NCBI RefSeq assembly: GCF_011378715.1
Contig: NZ_WTKU01000005.1
Location: 1 to 64,000, forward strand
DNA: 64,000 nt
Origin: Psychromonas sp. SA13A
GTDB lineage: Bacteria > Pseudomonadota > Gammaproteobacteria > Enterobacterales > Psychromonadaceae
Reading direction: 5' to 3'
Position numbers and translations under genes: made by a program. The stretch's first letter is position 1. Every line of letters starts with the position of its first letter. Shown here piece by piece: positions 8,341-19,567 of the stretch. Below the pieces are notes generated by a model. That model was not told the origin of the DNA and searched no databases. It saw nothing but the letters and a program-made list of their open reading frames with translations.

Positions 8341-9657
8341 TTAATTTAATAGATCTCGCAAATTGTAAATCGCTGAGTCAGTGCGTTTAATATAACTGTA
8401 ATCCGCAACCGGTGATAACTCTAAAATAGCTCTACGTAACATATCAAAGGCAATGGCGACGGTTAAATCACGAATGTAATCTCGACTTCTCGTCGCGGTT
8501 ATATTGATCTTCTGGCAATAGATTTTTTGTTGTGCTTTAACCGCAATCACCACCGTACCAACTGGGTGTTGATCTGAGCCGCCACTAGGGCCTGCAATGC
8601 CGGTAGTCGCGATCGCAAAATCAGGCGTTGTAATATTGGGGTTAGCACAAGCTACGCCAGCGGCCATCTGTGCAGCACAAATTAATGAAACTTCAGATTG
8701 CTCAGCAATATCTGTTGCTTGTACATTAAGTAAGCCTATTTTTGCTTCATTACAATAACTAACAACACCTTGTTTAAGGTAATGAGAGCTACCAGAAAAA
8801 GCAACTAATTGACTGCAAATCTCGCCGCCAGTTAATGACTCTGCAATGGCCAAAGTACTATCTCTTTCACTAAGCAGATGATGTACTTCTGCCGCTAAGG
8901 TGTCCTTATTTCTCGCAACAATACCATCACCTAATAAACTAACCGCTTGTGATATTGCTAGCGATTGCTGTTCTTGAGTCACATCACGTGCGATTAACTT
9001 TAACTCTAAATAAGGCATGTAAGAACGGTAACCAAGCGTGATACCTGCTGGCCAAGTAAGTTGTTCTAAACGTTCAGCCATCTCTGATTCACCAATACCA
9101 ATACTTAACAATTTAGTGACTTCAACTTTACTCTGTTTTGTTGCCTGAGATTTAACAAAGGGAATAAATTGCTCTAACACCATTTTTTTGTATTCATGGG
9201 GAACTCCAGGTGTAAAAAAGAACCAAGCTTGATTTAATTTGACTCTAAACCCACAGGCACTACCCACTGGATTATCAACAACTAATGCACCTTTAGGTAA
9301 CAAAGCTTGCTTTAAATTACTAGCAGTTAGGGCGATATTTCGTCCTTTTGCCCACTGAGTTAAAGTAGCACGCCATTCGGCACTCTCTTCTAACTCAACG
9401 CCCATTGCTTTGGCCATCGCTAACGAAGATAGGTCATCTGCGGTAGGCCCGAGTCCACCATTAACTAAAATGATATCTGCACGATGACTTCGCTCTTCAA
9501 ATACTTCGATTAAATCAGCTAATCTATCACCAACCGTGGTACGACGATGCATCTCAAAGCCATTATCCATCAATTGATTACCTAACCAGGCAGCATTAGT
9601 ATCGACAATCTGTCCTGCTAATACTTCTTCACCAGTGCATATCATTTCTAGCTTCAT
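8341..9657 (-). CDS. cinA: CinA-family protein (COG1058 + NMN amidohydrolase domain)
   Basis: This 438-residue protein joins an N-terminal COG1058/MoCF-like domain (MICTGEEVLAGQIVDTNAAWL and the GGLGPTADDLS motif at about residues 67-77) to a C-terminal PncC domain (LAIAESLTGGEICSQL at about 270-285 and IATTGIAGPSGGSDQHPVG at about 352-370). PncC-type domains deamidate nicotinamide mononucleotide to nicotinic acid mononucleotide, recycling NAD; the N-terminal half in several bacteria has ADP-ribose pyrophosphatase activity. The name comes from competence-induced genes of Gram-positives, but no competence gene is near. The catalytic Ser/Thr of ESLTGG and the TGIAGP loop are intact. AAAGAGAG precedes the ATG. 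Confidence 0.93.
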   Translation of the reverse strand: MKLEMICTGEEVLAGQIVDTNAAWLGNQLMDNGFEMHRRTTVGDRLADLIEVFEERSHRADIILVNGGLGPTADDLSSLAMAKAMGVELEESAEWRATLTQWAKGRNIALTASNLKQALLPKGALVVDNPVGSACGFRVKLNQAWFFFTPGVPHEYKKMVLEQFIPFVKSQATKQSKVEVTKLLSIGIGESEMAERLEQLTWPAGITLGYRSYMPYLELKLIARDVTQEQQSLAISQAVSLLGDGIVARNKDTLAAEVHHLLSERDSTLAIAESLTGGEICSQLVAFSGSSHYLKQGVVSYCNEAKIGLLNVQATDIAEQSEVSLICAAQMAAGVACANPNITTPDFAIATTGIAGPSGGSDQHPVGTVVIAVKAQQKIYCQKINITATRSRDYIRDLTVAIAFDMLRRAILELSPVADYSYIKRTDSAIYNLRDLLN

Positions 9658-10033
9658 AAACTCTCTTTATTAGTTGTTTGATTGCTTACATAAAACAATG
9701 CTAGCGTACTCATCTATACTGACTAAAAGATGGTACGCCCATTAGGATTGGTAATAACGCCTTGATTGTTGGTTTACTTTAACATGTTCAAATAAAAAAT
9801 ATTCTATCTATATTTGATTAATCAAAGCGGCTCCGACAAGGTATTAGGGCTGTTAATTTATCTATATCTATTATCGTTCACAGTTAACAATTAAAGCTAA
9901 TTTTATCGAGTAAGTACAAATAATATGCAGCTTTCAATTCACCGATCAAAAACGTAGACTACCCTATAAGTACAATTTAAGAATAGGTTTAATTTCTCGG
10001 TCAACACAACGATCAACATTCAATACAAAAAGC
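9658..10033. other. Divergent intergenic region, cinA / DUF294 gene
   Basis: 376 bp that must contain promoters for both divergent genes. I see no further gene, hairpin terminator or RNA. Several TATAAT-like strings occur but none is convincing. Confidence 0.4.
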
Positions 10034-11911
10034 ATGGTTAATATGGATAATCAAGTACTTCCCAACATTTTGTCTTTTCTGCAGAACATCCCTACCTTCA
10101 GTGAACTTCCAAGGAATACACTCGAAGAGGTTGCTGAAGCCGTTGATATTATTGTGCTTGATGAAGGAGAAATACTAAACCAAGATCTTGAAAAATCGTA
10201 CCTTTATATTATTAAAAATGGTGTTATTAAACAAAATAATCCAGATGGTTCGCTTCGTTCAAAACTAAGTAATGATGATATTTTTGGATTTAACCTGCAG
10301 CCCGATGATGCTAAACAAACCTATTCAACGACTGCCATTGAAGAGACCTTACTCTATCAATTCAATTACCTTGTGTTGATGAAACAAATTGAAGCTTATC
10401 CTGACATTAAGTCACAGTTGAATTTAAGCTTAAAAATCCGTTTAAAAGCTAGCATCACAGATCCAAATAAGTCACGTCAATCGTCACATCAATATATGCG
10501 AGCCTGCGCTGATTTAATGACCTCTAAAATGGCCTTGGTATCAGCCGATGACAGCATACAAAGTGTTGCCAATCAAATGCGCGATGCGGTAGGTGTTTCC
10601 TGTGCGTTTATTATTGCCAAAAACAACGCATTAATTGGTGTGGTCACCGATAAAGACATCACCCACCGTGTTGTCGCTGATTGCGTTGATATAAATCAAC
10701 CAATTAGTACTGTAATGACCGTCAACCCTTATACTATTTTTGGTAATGAGTTGGTGATGGAAGCAATACGCTTGATGACTAAATACAATATTCAACATAT
10801 TCCAGTGGTGGATAATAAGCATCAAGTGATTGGCTATATTACCCCCAAAGATTTAATCCAAAACAGTGGTGTTCAAGGTATTTACTTAGTCGATAAAATT
10901 CGCCATGCGCATTCTATTACGCATTTAATTGAGTTGTCGGAGCAACGTAATGAGGCCTTCCAAGAAATAATGGAAAGTACTTCGTCACCTAGTTTAGTCG
11001 GACAAACACTAACGACTATTTATGATGCTTTTACCCATCGCTTAATTGAATTAGCGATTGAAGCCTTTGGTAAACCACCCTGCGCTTTTTCTTGGATGGT
11101 CGCCGGTTCACATGCTCGTAATGAAGTTCATTTAGCTTCAGATCAAGATAACGCAATTATTCTAGCTGAGGATGCAACGCGAGCTGACCGTATGTATTTT
11201 AATCATCTGGCTATGTATATCTGTAAAGGATTATCTAACCTTGGTTACACTTTATGTACCGGTAGATTTATGGCAGCAACACCCAAATGGTGCCAAAATA
11301 GCAAAGTCTGGAAAGAGTATTATCGCAAATGGAGTGATAAACCAGAGTATGATTCACTGCTTAACCTAAATGTGTTTATTGAAATTCGCCATATTTACGG
11401 GGATAAAAATTTGTTTGATGGTATCAATGAATATCGTCAGCAGCAGATCAGTAATAATTTTCAATTATCCTTGGCTTTGGTTAAAAATGCACTGAGAACT
11501 CGTCCTCCACTAGGTATTTTTCAGAACTTAGTGTTGGAGAAAGACGGCCATAATAATCGTGTTTTAAACATCAAAAAAGCAGCGATCAGTTGTATATCTG
11601 ACGTCGTGCGTATTTATGCCATCATGAATAATTGTCGCTATATCAATACTAATGAACGTATCAAATGGTTATATCAAGAAAAAATTCTCAATAAAGTGAC
11701 TTATCAAGATTTGAAAGGCACCTACCAATACGTTTGCCATTTGAGGTATCAACACCAACAGCAAGCAATAGAGAATAATCAGACCATTGATAACCTATTA
11801 ACACCGAATTTATTTGGCAGTTTTGAGCGACAGCATTTAAAAGACTCTTTTCGCATTGTAAGCAGTTTTCAGAACCAGATAAAAATGAAATTTATGAAAT
11901 TCACTAAGTAA
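10034..11911 (+). CDS. cNMP-binding, CBS-pair and DUF294 nucleotidyltransferase-like protein
   Basis: A 625-residue soluble, probable signalling protein. From the N-terminus it has a cyclic-nucleotide-binding-type beta-roll (about 15-130), a pair of CBS domains (about 165-285, with GVVTDKDITHRVV and QHIPVVDNKHQVIGYITPKD), a DUF294 nucleotidyltransferase-like domain with GSHARNEVHLASDQDNAII at 358-376, whose G-S-x-x-R-x-E and D-x-D match active nucleotidyltransferases, and a DUF294 C-terminal helical domain. Related proteins respond to adenylate or cyclic nucleotides, but their product is not known. The roll lacks the RxSSxxxE-type phosphate cassette of CRP, so cAMP binding is doubtful. Two ATGs (10034, 10043) lack good ribosome sites; the start is uncertain by three codons. 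Flanking genes give no functional hint. Confidence 0.85.
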   Translation: MVNMDNQVLPNILSFLQNIPTFSELPRNTLEEVAEAVDIIVLDEGEILNQDLEKSYLYIIKNGVIKQNNPDGSLRSKLSNDDIFGFNLQPDDAKQTYSTTAIEETLLYQFNYLVLMKQIEAYPDIKSQLNLSLKIRLKASITDPNKSRQSSHQYMRACADLMTSKMALVSADDSIQSVANQMRDAVGVSCAFIIAKNNALIGVVTDKDITHRVVADCVDINQPISTVMTVNPYTIFGNELVMEAIRLMTKYNIQHIPVVDNKHQVIGYITPKDLIQNSGVQGIYLVDKIRHAHSITHLIELSEQRNEAFQEIMESTSSPSLVGQTLTTIYDAFTHRLIELAIEAFGKPPCAFSWMVAGSHARNEVHLASDQDNAIILAEDATRADRMYFNHLAMYICKGLSNLGYTLCTGRFMAATPKWCQNSKVWKEYYRKWSDKPEYDSLLNLNVFIEIRHIYGDKNLFDGINEYRQQQISNNFQLSLALVKNALRTRPPLGIFQNLVLEKDGHNNRVLNIKKAAISCISDVVRIYAIMNNCRYINTNERIKWLYQEKILNKVTYQDLKGTYQYVCHLRYQHQQQAIENNQTIDNLLTPNLFGSFERQHLKDSFRIVSSFQNQIKMKFMKFTK

Positions 11912-12144
11912 CTATTATTTAACGGTTTACTTAATAATTAGGAAAGCTGCTTCGCACTTATTAAGTAAATGCTTTAAAGGTAATCTATAACAGCATAACA
12001 AAACCAAAATAGTCGTCAAAATAACAACCAGAATCGAAACTAAAGACCTTCCTTAATTAAACCTTAACTTCCTCTTAACCCTCTCCATGAGACTATTGAA
12101 GAATCCGTATCTATTGATACTAAATTTTCATTTAAGGTTGATCT

Positions 12145-13320
12145 ATGTTTTTTGCTCGCGAAGTTAAATACTCTTTACTGTTATTACTACTACCCTTGGG
12201 CTTATTCGGGTGTAGTGACCAAACTGAGCCCAATAAAAGGCCGGTGCAAAGTATCCACGTTGATACTTCAACGTTAACTTATTCAACATTACGTTTAACG
12301 ACCGAATTACCGGGGCGGATTACCGCTTTTAAAGAAGCAGAAGTAAGGCCACAAATCACAGGTATAATAGAAAGCCGCTTATACAAGGAAGGCAGTTATG
12401 TAGAAAAGGGAGATATCCTTTTTCAAATAGATCCAACGACTTATCAATCAACCGTTAACAGTGCTAATGCTGAACTAAAAAAAGCTTTAAGCAGCGAAAG
12501 AAATGCAAAAAAAGAAATGGCGCGTTATGCCCAGCTATTAAAGAAAAAACTAAGTAGCCAACAATTATTTGATTCTGCAGAAGCCGCATACCTAGAGGCC
12601 AAAGCTGAAGTAGCCGTTCGCCAAGCAACGTTAGATTACGCAAATATAGAATTATCTTACACCAAAATTAAAGCACCTATATCAGGTAAAGCAGGCTTCT
12701 CTCAAGTATCAGAAGGGTCGCTATTAACATCGGGTCAATCAGACTACATTACCACTGTTATTCAAACTGATAATGTCTATATTGATATGCAACAATCTGC
12801 AGTTGCTTTTTATAAAATACAACAAGAATTTAAAAATGCTACCACTAAAAATCCAACTGTCCCTGTTTCTATCACACTAGAAGATGGCACTATTTATGAT
12901 CAAACTGGCCACTTAGAATTTACAGATACTCAAACTAATGGTTCAACGGGCACAGTCGCTTTACGTGCAATTATTGCAAATCCAGATAATGCCCTGTTAG
13001 CTGGAATGTATGTTAGAGCTAAAATTTCAATGCCAGAAGCGCGTGACTACCTTGTTGTAAAACAATCAACTGTTGTAAGAAGCCAGTCAGGACTACCTTC
13101 GGTATTTATTGTTGATGATAACAATCAGATAGTAAAAAAATCTATCGTATTGGGTAATGAAGTAGATAACGGATGGGTTGTTAAAGAGGGATTAAAAGCA
13201 GGTGATAATGTCGTCATTAACAATTTAGCTAAAGTTAAAAATGGCTTAACAGTCATTGTTGATAACGCCTCTAACACTGCAACAACAAAAACTGACAATC
13301 AATCAAAAGATCAGGATTAA
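12145..13320 (+). CDS. RND efflux periplasmic adaptor lipoprotein (AcrA/MexA family)
   Basis: This 391-residue membrane-fusion protein links an inner-membrane RND pump to an outer-membrane channel. A lipoprotein signal ends in LFGC at residue 23. The lipoyl/coiled-coil core follows: [43 protein letters not shown], and [17 protein letters not shown]; then beta-barrel and membrane-proximal domains with AGMYVRAKI. The order and length are those of AcrA and MexA. The pump gene begins four bases after the stop, so the two are co-transcribed and probably co-translated. No outer-membrane channel gene and no TetR-type repressor is adjacent, so a shared TolC is likely. AAGGTTGATCT precedes the ATG. 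Confidence 0.93.
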   Translation: MFFAREVKYSLLLLLLPLGLFGCSDQTEPNKRPVQSIHVDTSTLTYSTLRLTTELPGRITAFKEAEVRPQITGIIESRLYKEGSYVEKGDILFQIDPTTYQSTVNSANAELKKALSSERNAKKEMARYAQLLKKKLSSQQLFDSAEAAYLEAKAEVAVRQATLDYANIELSYTKIKAPISGKAGFSQVSEGSLLTSGQSDYITTVIQTDNVYIDMQQSAVAFYKIQQEFKNATTKNPTVPVSITLEDGTIYDQTGHLEFTDTQTNGSTGTVALRAIIANPDNALLAGMYVRAKISMPEARDYLVVKQSTVVRSQSGLPSVFIVDDNNQIVKKSIVLGNEVDNGWVVKEGLKAGDNVVINNLAKVKNGLTVIVDNASNTATTKTDNQSKDQD

Positions 13321-13324
13321 TTAC

Positions 13325-16300
13325 ATGTCTAACTTTTTTATTCACAGACCTATTTTTGCTTGGGTGCTTGCCATTGTTGTTATGATGGCAGGTATAGCTT
13401 CTATTTTGACATTACCTGTAGCGCAGTACCCTACTATTGCACCACCAGCAATTTCAATTTCGGCAACCTACACGGGTGCGTCAGCTAAAACCATTGAAGA
13501 TACTGTGACCCAGGTTATTGAACAAAGCATGACAGGATTAGATAACCTGCTTTACATGTCGTCAACCAGTGATTCCTCTGGTAGCGCAAAAATAACATTA
13601 ACTTTTAGTGCCGATACCGACCCCGATACTGCACAGGTACAGGTATCAAATAGCTTACAAAAAGTCAGCAGTCGCTTACCTGCTGCAGTACAAAATGCAG
13701 GTACATCTGTCACTAAGAGTACGTCTGGTTTTATCTCCGTAACCACCTTATATTCTGAAGATGGTTCGATGAGTGCAGGAGACATTCAAGATTATGCAAA
13801 CTCTAATATTAAAGACATTATTAGCCGTGTAAATGGTGTCGGTAGTGTGACTATTTTTGGTCCATCTTACGCCATGCGAATTTGGTTAGATCCAGCTAAA
13901 TTAAATAGTTATAACTTAACACCGGTAGATATTTCTACTGCCGTATCAGCACAAAATAGCCAAGTCACAGTAGGACAATTAGGCGGCACACCTTCAACAG
14001 AGTCACAATTAATCAATGCCACTATCACAGCACAAAGTTTATTAACAACGGTAGATGAATTTAAAAACATTTATCTTAAAGTTAATTCAGATGGCTCGCA
14101 GGTCCGACTTCAAGATGTTGCGCGTGTTGAACTAGCAAGCGAAAGCTCAAGTGTGATCCCTACTTTTAATGGCTACGCAACATCAGGTATTGCAATAACA
14201 CTTGCTTCAGGTGCAAATTCATTAGATACGCAAGCAGGGGTAGATGCAAAATTAGCACAATTATCTGAGTCATTTCCTACTGGTTTAGAGATAGCGAAAG
14301 CAGTTGATACCAATGCATTTATTCGAATATCTATTAGTGAAGTAGTCACAACATTAATAGAAGCAATCGTATTAGTATTTTTAGTTATGCTGTTATTTCT
14401 ACAAAATTTCCGAGCAACATTAATTCCAACCATTGCGGTACCTGTTGTATTACTGGGTACGTTTGCAATCATGTCGGTATTGGGCTTCTCTATCAACACC
14501 TTAACCATGTTTGGGTTGGTGTTAGCCATTGGTTTGTTGGTTGATGATGCGATTGTTGTTGTCGAAAATGTCGAACGAATAATGCATGAAGAGAAACTAT
14601 CACCATTTGAAGCAACCAAAAAATCAATGGGACAAATTACCAGCGCATTAGTCGGTATTACCATGGTATTAATGGTGGTATTTATTCCAATGGCCTTCAT
14701 GTCTGGCTCTACGGGTATTATCTATAAACAATTCTCTCTGACTATTGTATCTGCAATGGGATTATCAGTATTAGTGGCTTTAGTATTAACACCGGTACTG
14801 TGTGCGACGTTATTAAAACCGGTTGATAAAGAAAGAAACCTTAAAGTATTCGAAATATTTAACCGTTTATTTGACAAATTATTAGGAAAATATAACACCT
14901 CTATTAAACACTTATTATTGCGTCCGATTCGTTTTTCTTTAATTTATATCCTATTGTTCGGCGGTACTGTTTACTTATATAACTCATTACCAAGTTCTTT
15001 TTTACCTAATGAAGACCAAGGTTCATTTATGGTCATGGTATCAACACCAACGGGGACAACTCTGAAAGAAACCAATGTAGTAATGGATGAAGTAAAAAGC
15101 TACTTTGAAGAAAATGAGCCAGATCTAGTGACTTCTGTTTTTACCGTTGCAGGATTTAACTTCTCTGGAACGGGCCAAAATGCCGGCATGGCATTTATTG
15201 GTTTAAAAGACTGGGCAGAAAGAACTGAACCAGGTACCGATGCGAACGCGATTATTGCACGTACTATGAAGCATTTTTCAGGTTATAAAAAAGCATCTGT
15301 ATTTGCTTTTAGTAGCCCTCCTATTCGTGAATTAGGGCAAGCAACTGGTTTTGACTTTTATCTGCAAGATGTGGGTAGTATTGGTCATGAAAAACTCATT
15401 GAGCTACGTAACCAATTATTAGAAAAAATAGCACAAAGTCCATTGATACAAAATGCAAGACCAAATGGTTTGGAAGATACGGCACAATTTTACCTCGATA
15501 TTGACTATGAAAAAGCCAAGGTATTAGGTCTCGATATTGATGATATTAATAACTCGCTCTCTATTGCATGGGGTTCTTCTTATGTGAATGACTTCATAGA
15601 CCGAGGTCGATCTAAAAAGGTTTATATTCAGGCTGATGCTGAATATCGTATGACACCAGAAGACATGAACCTTTGGTTTATACGTAATGATAAAGGTGAA
15701 ATGGTACCATTATCAGCTTTTAGTTCCTCACATTGGGGAACAGGCTCCCCACAGTTATCACGTTTTAATGGTAACTCTGCAGTCGAAATATTAGGTGAAG
15801 CAGCACCGGGGTATAGTACCGGTGATGCAATGGCTGAAGTTGATAAAATAGCAGCAGAGCTTTCTAGTGATGTACAAGTTAGTTGGACTGGTATGTCATA
15901 TCAAGAGTTAGAAGCAGGTAACCAAGCACCTATTTTGTATGGCATTTCGCTATTGATGGTATTCCTTTGTTTAGCAGCGCTTTATGAAAGTTGGAGCATT
16001 CCAATCGCGATCATTTTAGTTGTACCGTTAGGTATTTTGGGCGCGTTAGCAGCTGTTATGATACGAGGGCTTGAAAACGATGTTTATTTCCAAGTAGGCG
16101 TATTGACCACCATTGGATTAACGGCTAAAAATGCCATTTTGATTGTCGAGTTTGCCAAAGAGTTATATGGAAAAGGAATGAACTTAATTGATGCTACAGT
16201 CAAAGCCTGTGAAATGCGTTTACGTCCGATCATTATGACATCATTAGCATTTGGTTTAGGTGTTTTACCCTTAGTGATCAGTACCGGAGCAGGCGCGAAT

Positions 16301-16435
16301 GCGCGTAATGCCATTGGTACATCAGTGCTTGGTGGTATGATTGCAGCAACCTGCTTAGTGATTTATTTTGCACCTTTATTCTTTGTTTTAATTCTGAATA
16401 TGGTGAAAAAGACGCGCTCGATCCTAACAAAATAA
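13325..16435 (+). CDS. RND multidrug efflux pump (AcrB/MexB family)
   Basis: A 1036-residue inner-membrane proton-driven exporter of the HAE1 family. It starts [20 protein letters not shown]; this ATG (13325) is chosen because the open frame upstream overlaps the adaptor gene and the family always begins with this FIxRPIFAWV motif. Proton-relay residues are in place: [16 protein letters not shown] (two Asp in TM4) and [15 protein letters not shown] (Lys in TM10). Porter-domain motifs such as [14 protein letters not shown] and the docking-domain GxQNxG-like [10 protein letters not shown] are present. Twelve membrane segments are expected. Substrates probably include dyes, detergents and drugs, but cannot be read from sequence. 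Confidence 0.95.
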   Translation: MSNFFIHRPIFAWVLAIVVMMAGIASILTLPVAQYPTIAPPAISISATYTGASAKTIEDTVTQVIEQSMTGLDNLLYMSSTSDSSGSAKITLTFSADTDPDTAQVQVSNSLQKVSSRLPAAVQNAGTSVTKSTSGFISVTTLYSEDGSMSAGDIQDYANSNIKDIISRVNGVGSVTIFGPSYAMRIWLDPAKLNSYNLTPVDISTAVSAQNSQVTVGQLGGTPSTESQLINATITAQSLLTTVDEFKNIYLKVNSDGSQVRLQDVARVELASESSSVIPTFNGYATSGIAITLASGANSLDTQAGVDAKLAQLSESFPTGLEIAKAVDTNAFIRISISEVVTTLIEAIVLVFLVMLLFLQNFRATLIPTIAVPVVLLGTFAIMSVLGFSINTLTMFGLVLAIGLLVDDAIVVVENVERIMHEEKLSPFEATKKSMGQITSALVGITMVLMVVFIPMAFMSGSTGIIYKQFSLTIVSAMGLSVLVALVLTPVLCATLLKPVDKERNLKVFEIFNRLFDKLLGKYNTSIKHLLLRPIRFSLIYILLFGGTVYLYNSLPSSFLPNEDQGSFMVMVSTPTGTTLKETNVVMDEVKSYFEENEPDLVTSVFTVAGFNFSGTGQNAGMAFIGLKDWAERTEPGTDANAIIARTMKHFSGYKKASVFAFSSPPIRELGQATGFDFYLQDVGSIGHEKLIELRNQLLEKIAQSPLIQNARPNGLEDTAQFYLDIDYEKAKVLGLDIDDINNSLSIAWGSSYVNDFIDRGRSKKVYIQADAEYRMTPEDMNLWFIRNDKGEMVPLSAFSSSHWGTGSPQLSRFNGNSAVEILGEAAPGYSTGDAMAEVDKIAAELSSDVQVSWTGMSYQELEAGNQAPILYGISLLMVFLCLAALYESWSIPIAIILVVPLGILGALAAVMIRGLENDVYFQVGVLTTIGLTAKNAILIVEFAKELYGKGMNLIDATVKACEMRLRPIIMTSLAFGLGVLPLVISTGAGANARNAIGTSVLGGMIAATCLVIYFAPLFFVLILNMVKKTRSILTK

Positions 16436-16456
16436 CAATAGCATGATATAAGCATT

Positions 16457-16497
16457 AAAAAAGGCTAATTCACTTATCGTGAGTTAGCCTTTTTATT
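16457..16497. terminator. Intrinsic terminator, shared by convergent genes
   Basis: A long stem (AAAAAGGCTAATTCAC pairing with GTGAGTTAGCCTTTTT, one wobble) with a 5-nt loop follows the RND pump stop by about 20 bp. A-runs and T-runs on both sides make it bidirectional, also serving the GST gene from the other side. Confidence 0.9.
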
Positions 16498-16596
16498 TTG
16501 AGCTGCGAGCCCGTAAGCAATGAAATTATAATCGAAGTTAAATGTTTACTTTGTCTGCCCCTTTATTTAACTGCTGATATAACGCCAATAAACCCG

Positions 16597-17208
16597 TTAA
16601 CTAATTGCACACATATTTTCCCAGTGTTCAGCTTGTTTAATCGCATTTTTTAATAAATCCCACTGTAAAAGACTTTGCTGATATTCTCCAGCTTTACCTG
16701 GCAATGTAATACCATAGCTATTAAGACGAAATGCTAAAATGGCATAAAATGCGTCGACTGCACCGGCAAGCTCAAACATATAAGGCAAGGTTGCACTTTC
16801 AAAAATAGCCTCCACACGGGCTAACTCTTGGTGAATTTGTTGATTCAGTATTGGCGGTGTTGTTGCTGGTGTTAGCATGAAAGGAAACTGTTCGCGTAGT
16901 AAGGTAAAACCCGAATGCATTTCTGCACATAAACTTCTAGCACAGGCTCGCTGTTTAACTCTGATAGGATACAGACCACCATGTGAATGTTCATTTAGGT
17001 GCTCAATAATTGCTAGCGAATCATTAATCACAATGTTGCCATCAATATAGGCAGGTACAAGTCCACTTGGCGAATGCTCTAAAATTTTTGCTTGGTGATC
17101 AGTACTGCTTAAATCAATCACTTGCTCAGACGCTTCTACTTTAATTAGCTGCAAACATATCCATACTCTTAGTGACCATGTTGAACCGGTACCTACAATC
17201 AATTTCAT
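16597..17208 (-). CDS. Glutathione S-transferase family protein
   Basis: A 203-residue cytosolic GST-like protein. The thioredoxin-fold domain (about 1-80) shows STWSLRVWICLQLIKV, the cis-Pro segment SGLVPAYIDGNIVINDSLAIIEHL (Ser/Asp pair contacting the glutathione gamma-glutamyl group), followed by an all-helical domain that is diverged. It may conjugate glutathione to electrophiles or isomerise maleylacetoacetate-like compounds, since the STWSLRVW start resembles those enzymes; the substrate is not determined. TGGAG lies upstream of the ATG. It is convergent with the RND operon and stands alone. Confidence 0.85.
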   Translation of the reverse strand: MKLIVGTGSTWSLRVWICLQLIKVEASEQVIDLSSTDHQAKILEHSPSGLVPAYIDGNIVINDSLAIIEHLNEHSHGGLYPIRVKQRACARSLCAEMHSGFTLLREQFPFMLTPATTPPILNQQIHQELARVEAIFESATLPYMFELAGAVDAFYAILAFRLNSYGITLPGKAGEYQQSLLQWDLLKNAIKQAEHWENMCAIS

Positions 17209-17381
17209 CTTATCGCTCCATTGTTATATTTTAATTATAAATTTACTCGTCTAATTCCATCAATAACGCTTTTGCTATTATTAATGATGTTGTTATTTAT
17301 GCTGTTGTTATTTATTGTGTCATTACATCGTTTCATTTTTATTAATGCGAGTACTAACGCTAATGCAATTGAATTAATAAA

Positions 17382-17705
17382 CTAAAGACTGCACAGCACA
17401 GCACAGGAGATAGTTAGGAATTCAATTTTAGTCAGGCACACATTAGCTTTACTAAATTCATGTTCACGTATTAACAGTGTCACTTCTTGCTTAGAAAGCT
17501 GACGTTCAGCATCAACGAGTTGCACGCGACTATTGTTAGTCTTATTGCTAAATTTAAGCAAATAACTTAGACCATTTGAGTCAACGACGTAATCATCATC
17601 ACTGACAATTAACTCTTCGCATTCAGCAATAAATTCAGACTCATCAGCTAAGTAAATAAGCTCATGCTCTCCTTCTAATTTTAATAAACACGGCCAACAA
17701 ATCAT
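17382..17705 (-). CDS. DUF4144-like small protein
   Basis: A 107-residue acidic protein beginning MICWPCLLKLEGEHELIYLADESEF, with SDDDYVVDSNGLSYLLKF and a C-terminal half LSKQEVTLLIREHEFSKANVCLTKIEF. This pattern agrees with my memory of DUF4144, a Vibrionaceae/Alteromonadales family without known function. No signal or membrane segment is present. A GAGG lies upstream of the ATG. The last residues (ISCAVLCSL) look less conserved. It precedes the GST gene in the same direction but with a 170-bp gap. Confidence 0.6.
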   Translation of the reverse strand: MICWPCLLKLEGEHELIYLADESEFIAECEELIVSDDDYVVDSNGLSYLLKFSNKTNNSRVQLVDAERQLSKQEVTLLIREHEFSKANVCLTKIEFLTISCAVLCSL

Positions 17706-17758
17706 TAATATACCTCATTGAATAATAAACTAAAAACGAACTGAGAAAATAATAATCG

Positions 17759-18661
17759 TTAATATAAACCTTGTATATCTGCAATGGTATCATCTAATTT
17801 CGACTGTACATTGCTTAATTGTTTTACACTTAATGAACTCACCAATTGAGGAAGAAACTCAACCCACTTGGCTTGATTATGCTCAAAAATGGCTAAATAT
17901 TCTTCAGAACGTAAGCTATTAGTATTGATCAACGCAGGTCTTAATGCCTGTTCAAATTGAACACGATCATTCTCCTTGTGATATTTCTGTTGCCGTAATT
18001 GATAAGCGGCAGCGATTGACGTTGCCCAGTCGCGTCGAAACTGAATACGTTGTTCAAAAGCTGATAATAGAGAAGCATTTAGCTGAGTAAGTCGTTTTTT
18101 TTGTTGCTTATCAAGCGGCCCAGTAAATTCAGTTATTTGCTCTTCAATACGCTCAAAACGTTTTTTTAAGCGTTCTTTTTCACTGCTATTATCAAAATCA
18201 TTTATTTTTTTAAGGTTCTGCTGCTCTATTTCAGCCAATAATTCAGTCACTTGCTTATCCGACAAAGAATAAGCAAATCGCATCACATCCGGTTCAGCTT
18301 TGAGTAAAATAGCATCCCAAAACTGCTTTAATGCATTAATATAGTTTTTAATCGTTGAATGCTTTATGCCATTTTTTAAATCAATTTTTATATATTTAAT
18401 TTGCACCACATAATTCTGTAATTCAGTCTTGCGGTGCCATAACAACAATGACTCAATACTGCTATCAAGTTGCTTTTCTTGGGTATTTGTTAATGTGACA
18501 TAATCATCGATGTACCAAGAAACAACCCAATCAAGATTGTTATAGGCAAGTTTAGTTGAGCAGGCCGTCATAGAAACTAGCAATAAAGCCATCATTAGTT
18601 TCAACAACAAACGCATATTGATGCTTTTATATGTTGAATTCCGATATCTGTTAAATGTCAT
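17759..18661 (-). CDS. DUF6279-like lipoprotein
   Basis: A 300-residue probable lipoprotein: hydrophobic segment MRLLLKLMMALLLVSMTAC with lipobox SMTAC, then KLAYNNLDWVVSWYIDDYVTLTNTQEKQLD, which matches the LAYNNLDWL..WY.DDYV..... motif of DUF6279 proteins. The rest is mainly charged helices (about 60-290), probably a coiled-coil rod in the periplasm. The frame opens with GTG at 18670, but GGAG is eight bases before the ATG at 18661, so that start is chosen; a start at the inner ATG 18616 is also possible and would give a standard short signal. Function unknown. Confidence 0.8.
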   Translation of the reverse strand: MTFNRYRNSTYKSINMRLLLKLMMALLLVSMTACSTKLAYNNLDWVVSWYIDDYVTLTNTQEKQLDSSIESLLLWHRKTELQNYVVQIKYIKIDLKNGIKHSTIKNYINALKQFWDAILLKAEPDVMRFAYSLSDKQVTELLAEIEQQNLKKINDFDNSSEKERLKKRFERIEEQITEFTGPLDKQQKKRLTQLNASLLSAFEQRIQFRRDWATSIAAAYQLRQQKYHKENDRVQFEQALRPALINTNSLRSEEYLAIFEHNQAKWVEFLPQLVSSLSVKQLSNVQSKLDDTIADIQGLY

Positions 18662-18778
18662 AACATGCACTCCAGATCGTTATATGCTTACTTGGTTGGG
18701 TGGCTAATGTTGTTCAGTTCAATACAACTATTTATCTCATTTATTCAAACTAACCCATCAGATAAAAAATAGTAAAAA

Positions 18779-19567
18779 CTACTCTGCACTAAAGTAGATA
18801 TCTCCATAATACGTAGTGGCTTGTAGCCCTGAACTATCGCTATCCGTCATGACTGCAATGGCATCGATATAGCGAACCTCTTTTCCCAGCACCTTTTGTA
18901 AATCGACACTAACATTACGTTTATATTTAACCCATTTACCAATATTTTTAGTGCCTGATTCAACGGCAAACATAATAGCGTTAGAGGTGTAAGGATTGGG
19001 CCAAAACTCATTCTCTTTAAAAGAAGATGACCAGACATAATTCAATGCTTTTGTTTTCCATATAAACATACCACCATCGATTACGATATAAATACGCGCA
19101 ACAAAATCATCCCCTTCTTTTTTAACTTCGTTCAAACCGGAATATAAATGCTGTGTTTTCCAAGACCAATGTAAATAAGGTGTTTTCTGCAGATCAATAC
19201 GTTGTTCTTTAAACAGCCCAGAAGCACTATTATTACTGTTTGCTTTCAGTATCTTTTTCGCCTTCCCCGCATTAGCTGAAGTGCTGGCATCGGTAACTAT
19301 TTGGTAGTCTGTTTGACCTGAAAACTCTTTCTCTTCCCACCCAGTAAGGTCTCCCTGTGAGAAATGGCCAATGGTGATATCTGTTGTTAACGCTGGGTTT
19401 GCAAAGTGAGTTGAAGTTGCGGGAACAATTAAAGGTTCAACTTGCTCATTAGCGGTCACATTTGAACTAAACATTACCAAGATACAGTTCAGAGCCCAAA
19501 CGGTCTTCAACTCTTTTTGTCTAAGCACAGTAAACAGATATTTGCAAAAATGACGATTGATGCGCAT
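18779..19567 (-). CDS. DUF3047 secreted protein
   Basis: A 262-residue exported protein of the DUF3047 family. It has an N-terminal hydrophobic segment (about 22-38, VWALNCILVMFSSNVTA), then the family core: IGHFSQGDLTGWEEKEFSG, a helix-poor region with PYLHWSWKT, GDDFVARIYIVI, ALNYVWSS, NAIMFAVESG and the closing DAIAVMTDSDSSGLQATTYYGDIYFS. The fold is probably a carbohydrate-binding-like jelly roll, and its biological role is unknown. The AAGGTG before the ATG supports the start. It lies upstream of the DUF6279-like lipoprotein gene, same strand, 118 bp apart, so both may act in the envelope. Confidence 0.88.
   Translation of the reverse strand: MRINRHFCKYLFTVLRQKELKTVWALNCILVMFSSNVTANEQVEPLIVPATSTHFANPALTTDITIGHFSQGDLTGWEEKEFSGQTDYQIVTDASTSANAGKAKKILKANSNNSASGLFKEQRIDLQKTPYLHWSWKTQHLYSGLNEVKKEGDDFVARIYIVIDGGMFIWKTKALNYVWSSSFKENEFWPNPYTSNAIMFAVESGTKNIGKWVKYKRNVSVDLQKVLGKEVRYIDAIAVMTDSDSSGLQATTYYGDIYFSAE

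Noticed and set aside
14173-14700. 175-codon antisense frame inside the RND pump gene
   Set aside because: Thr/Asn/Ile-rich shadow of the membrane segments of the pump; no start signal.
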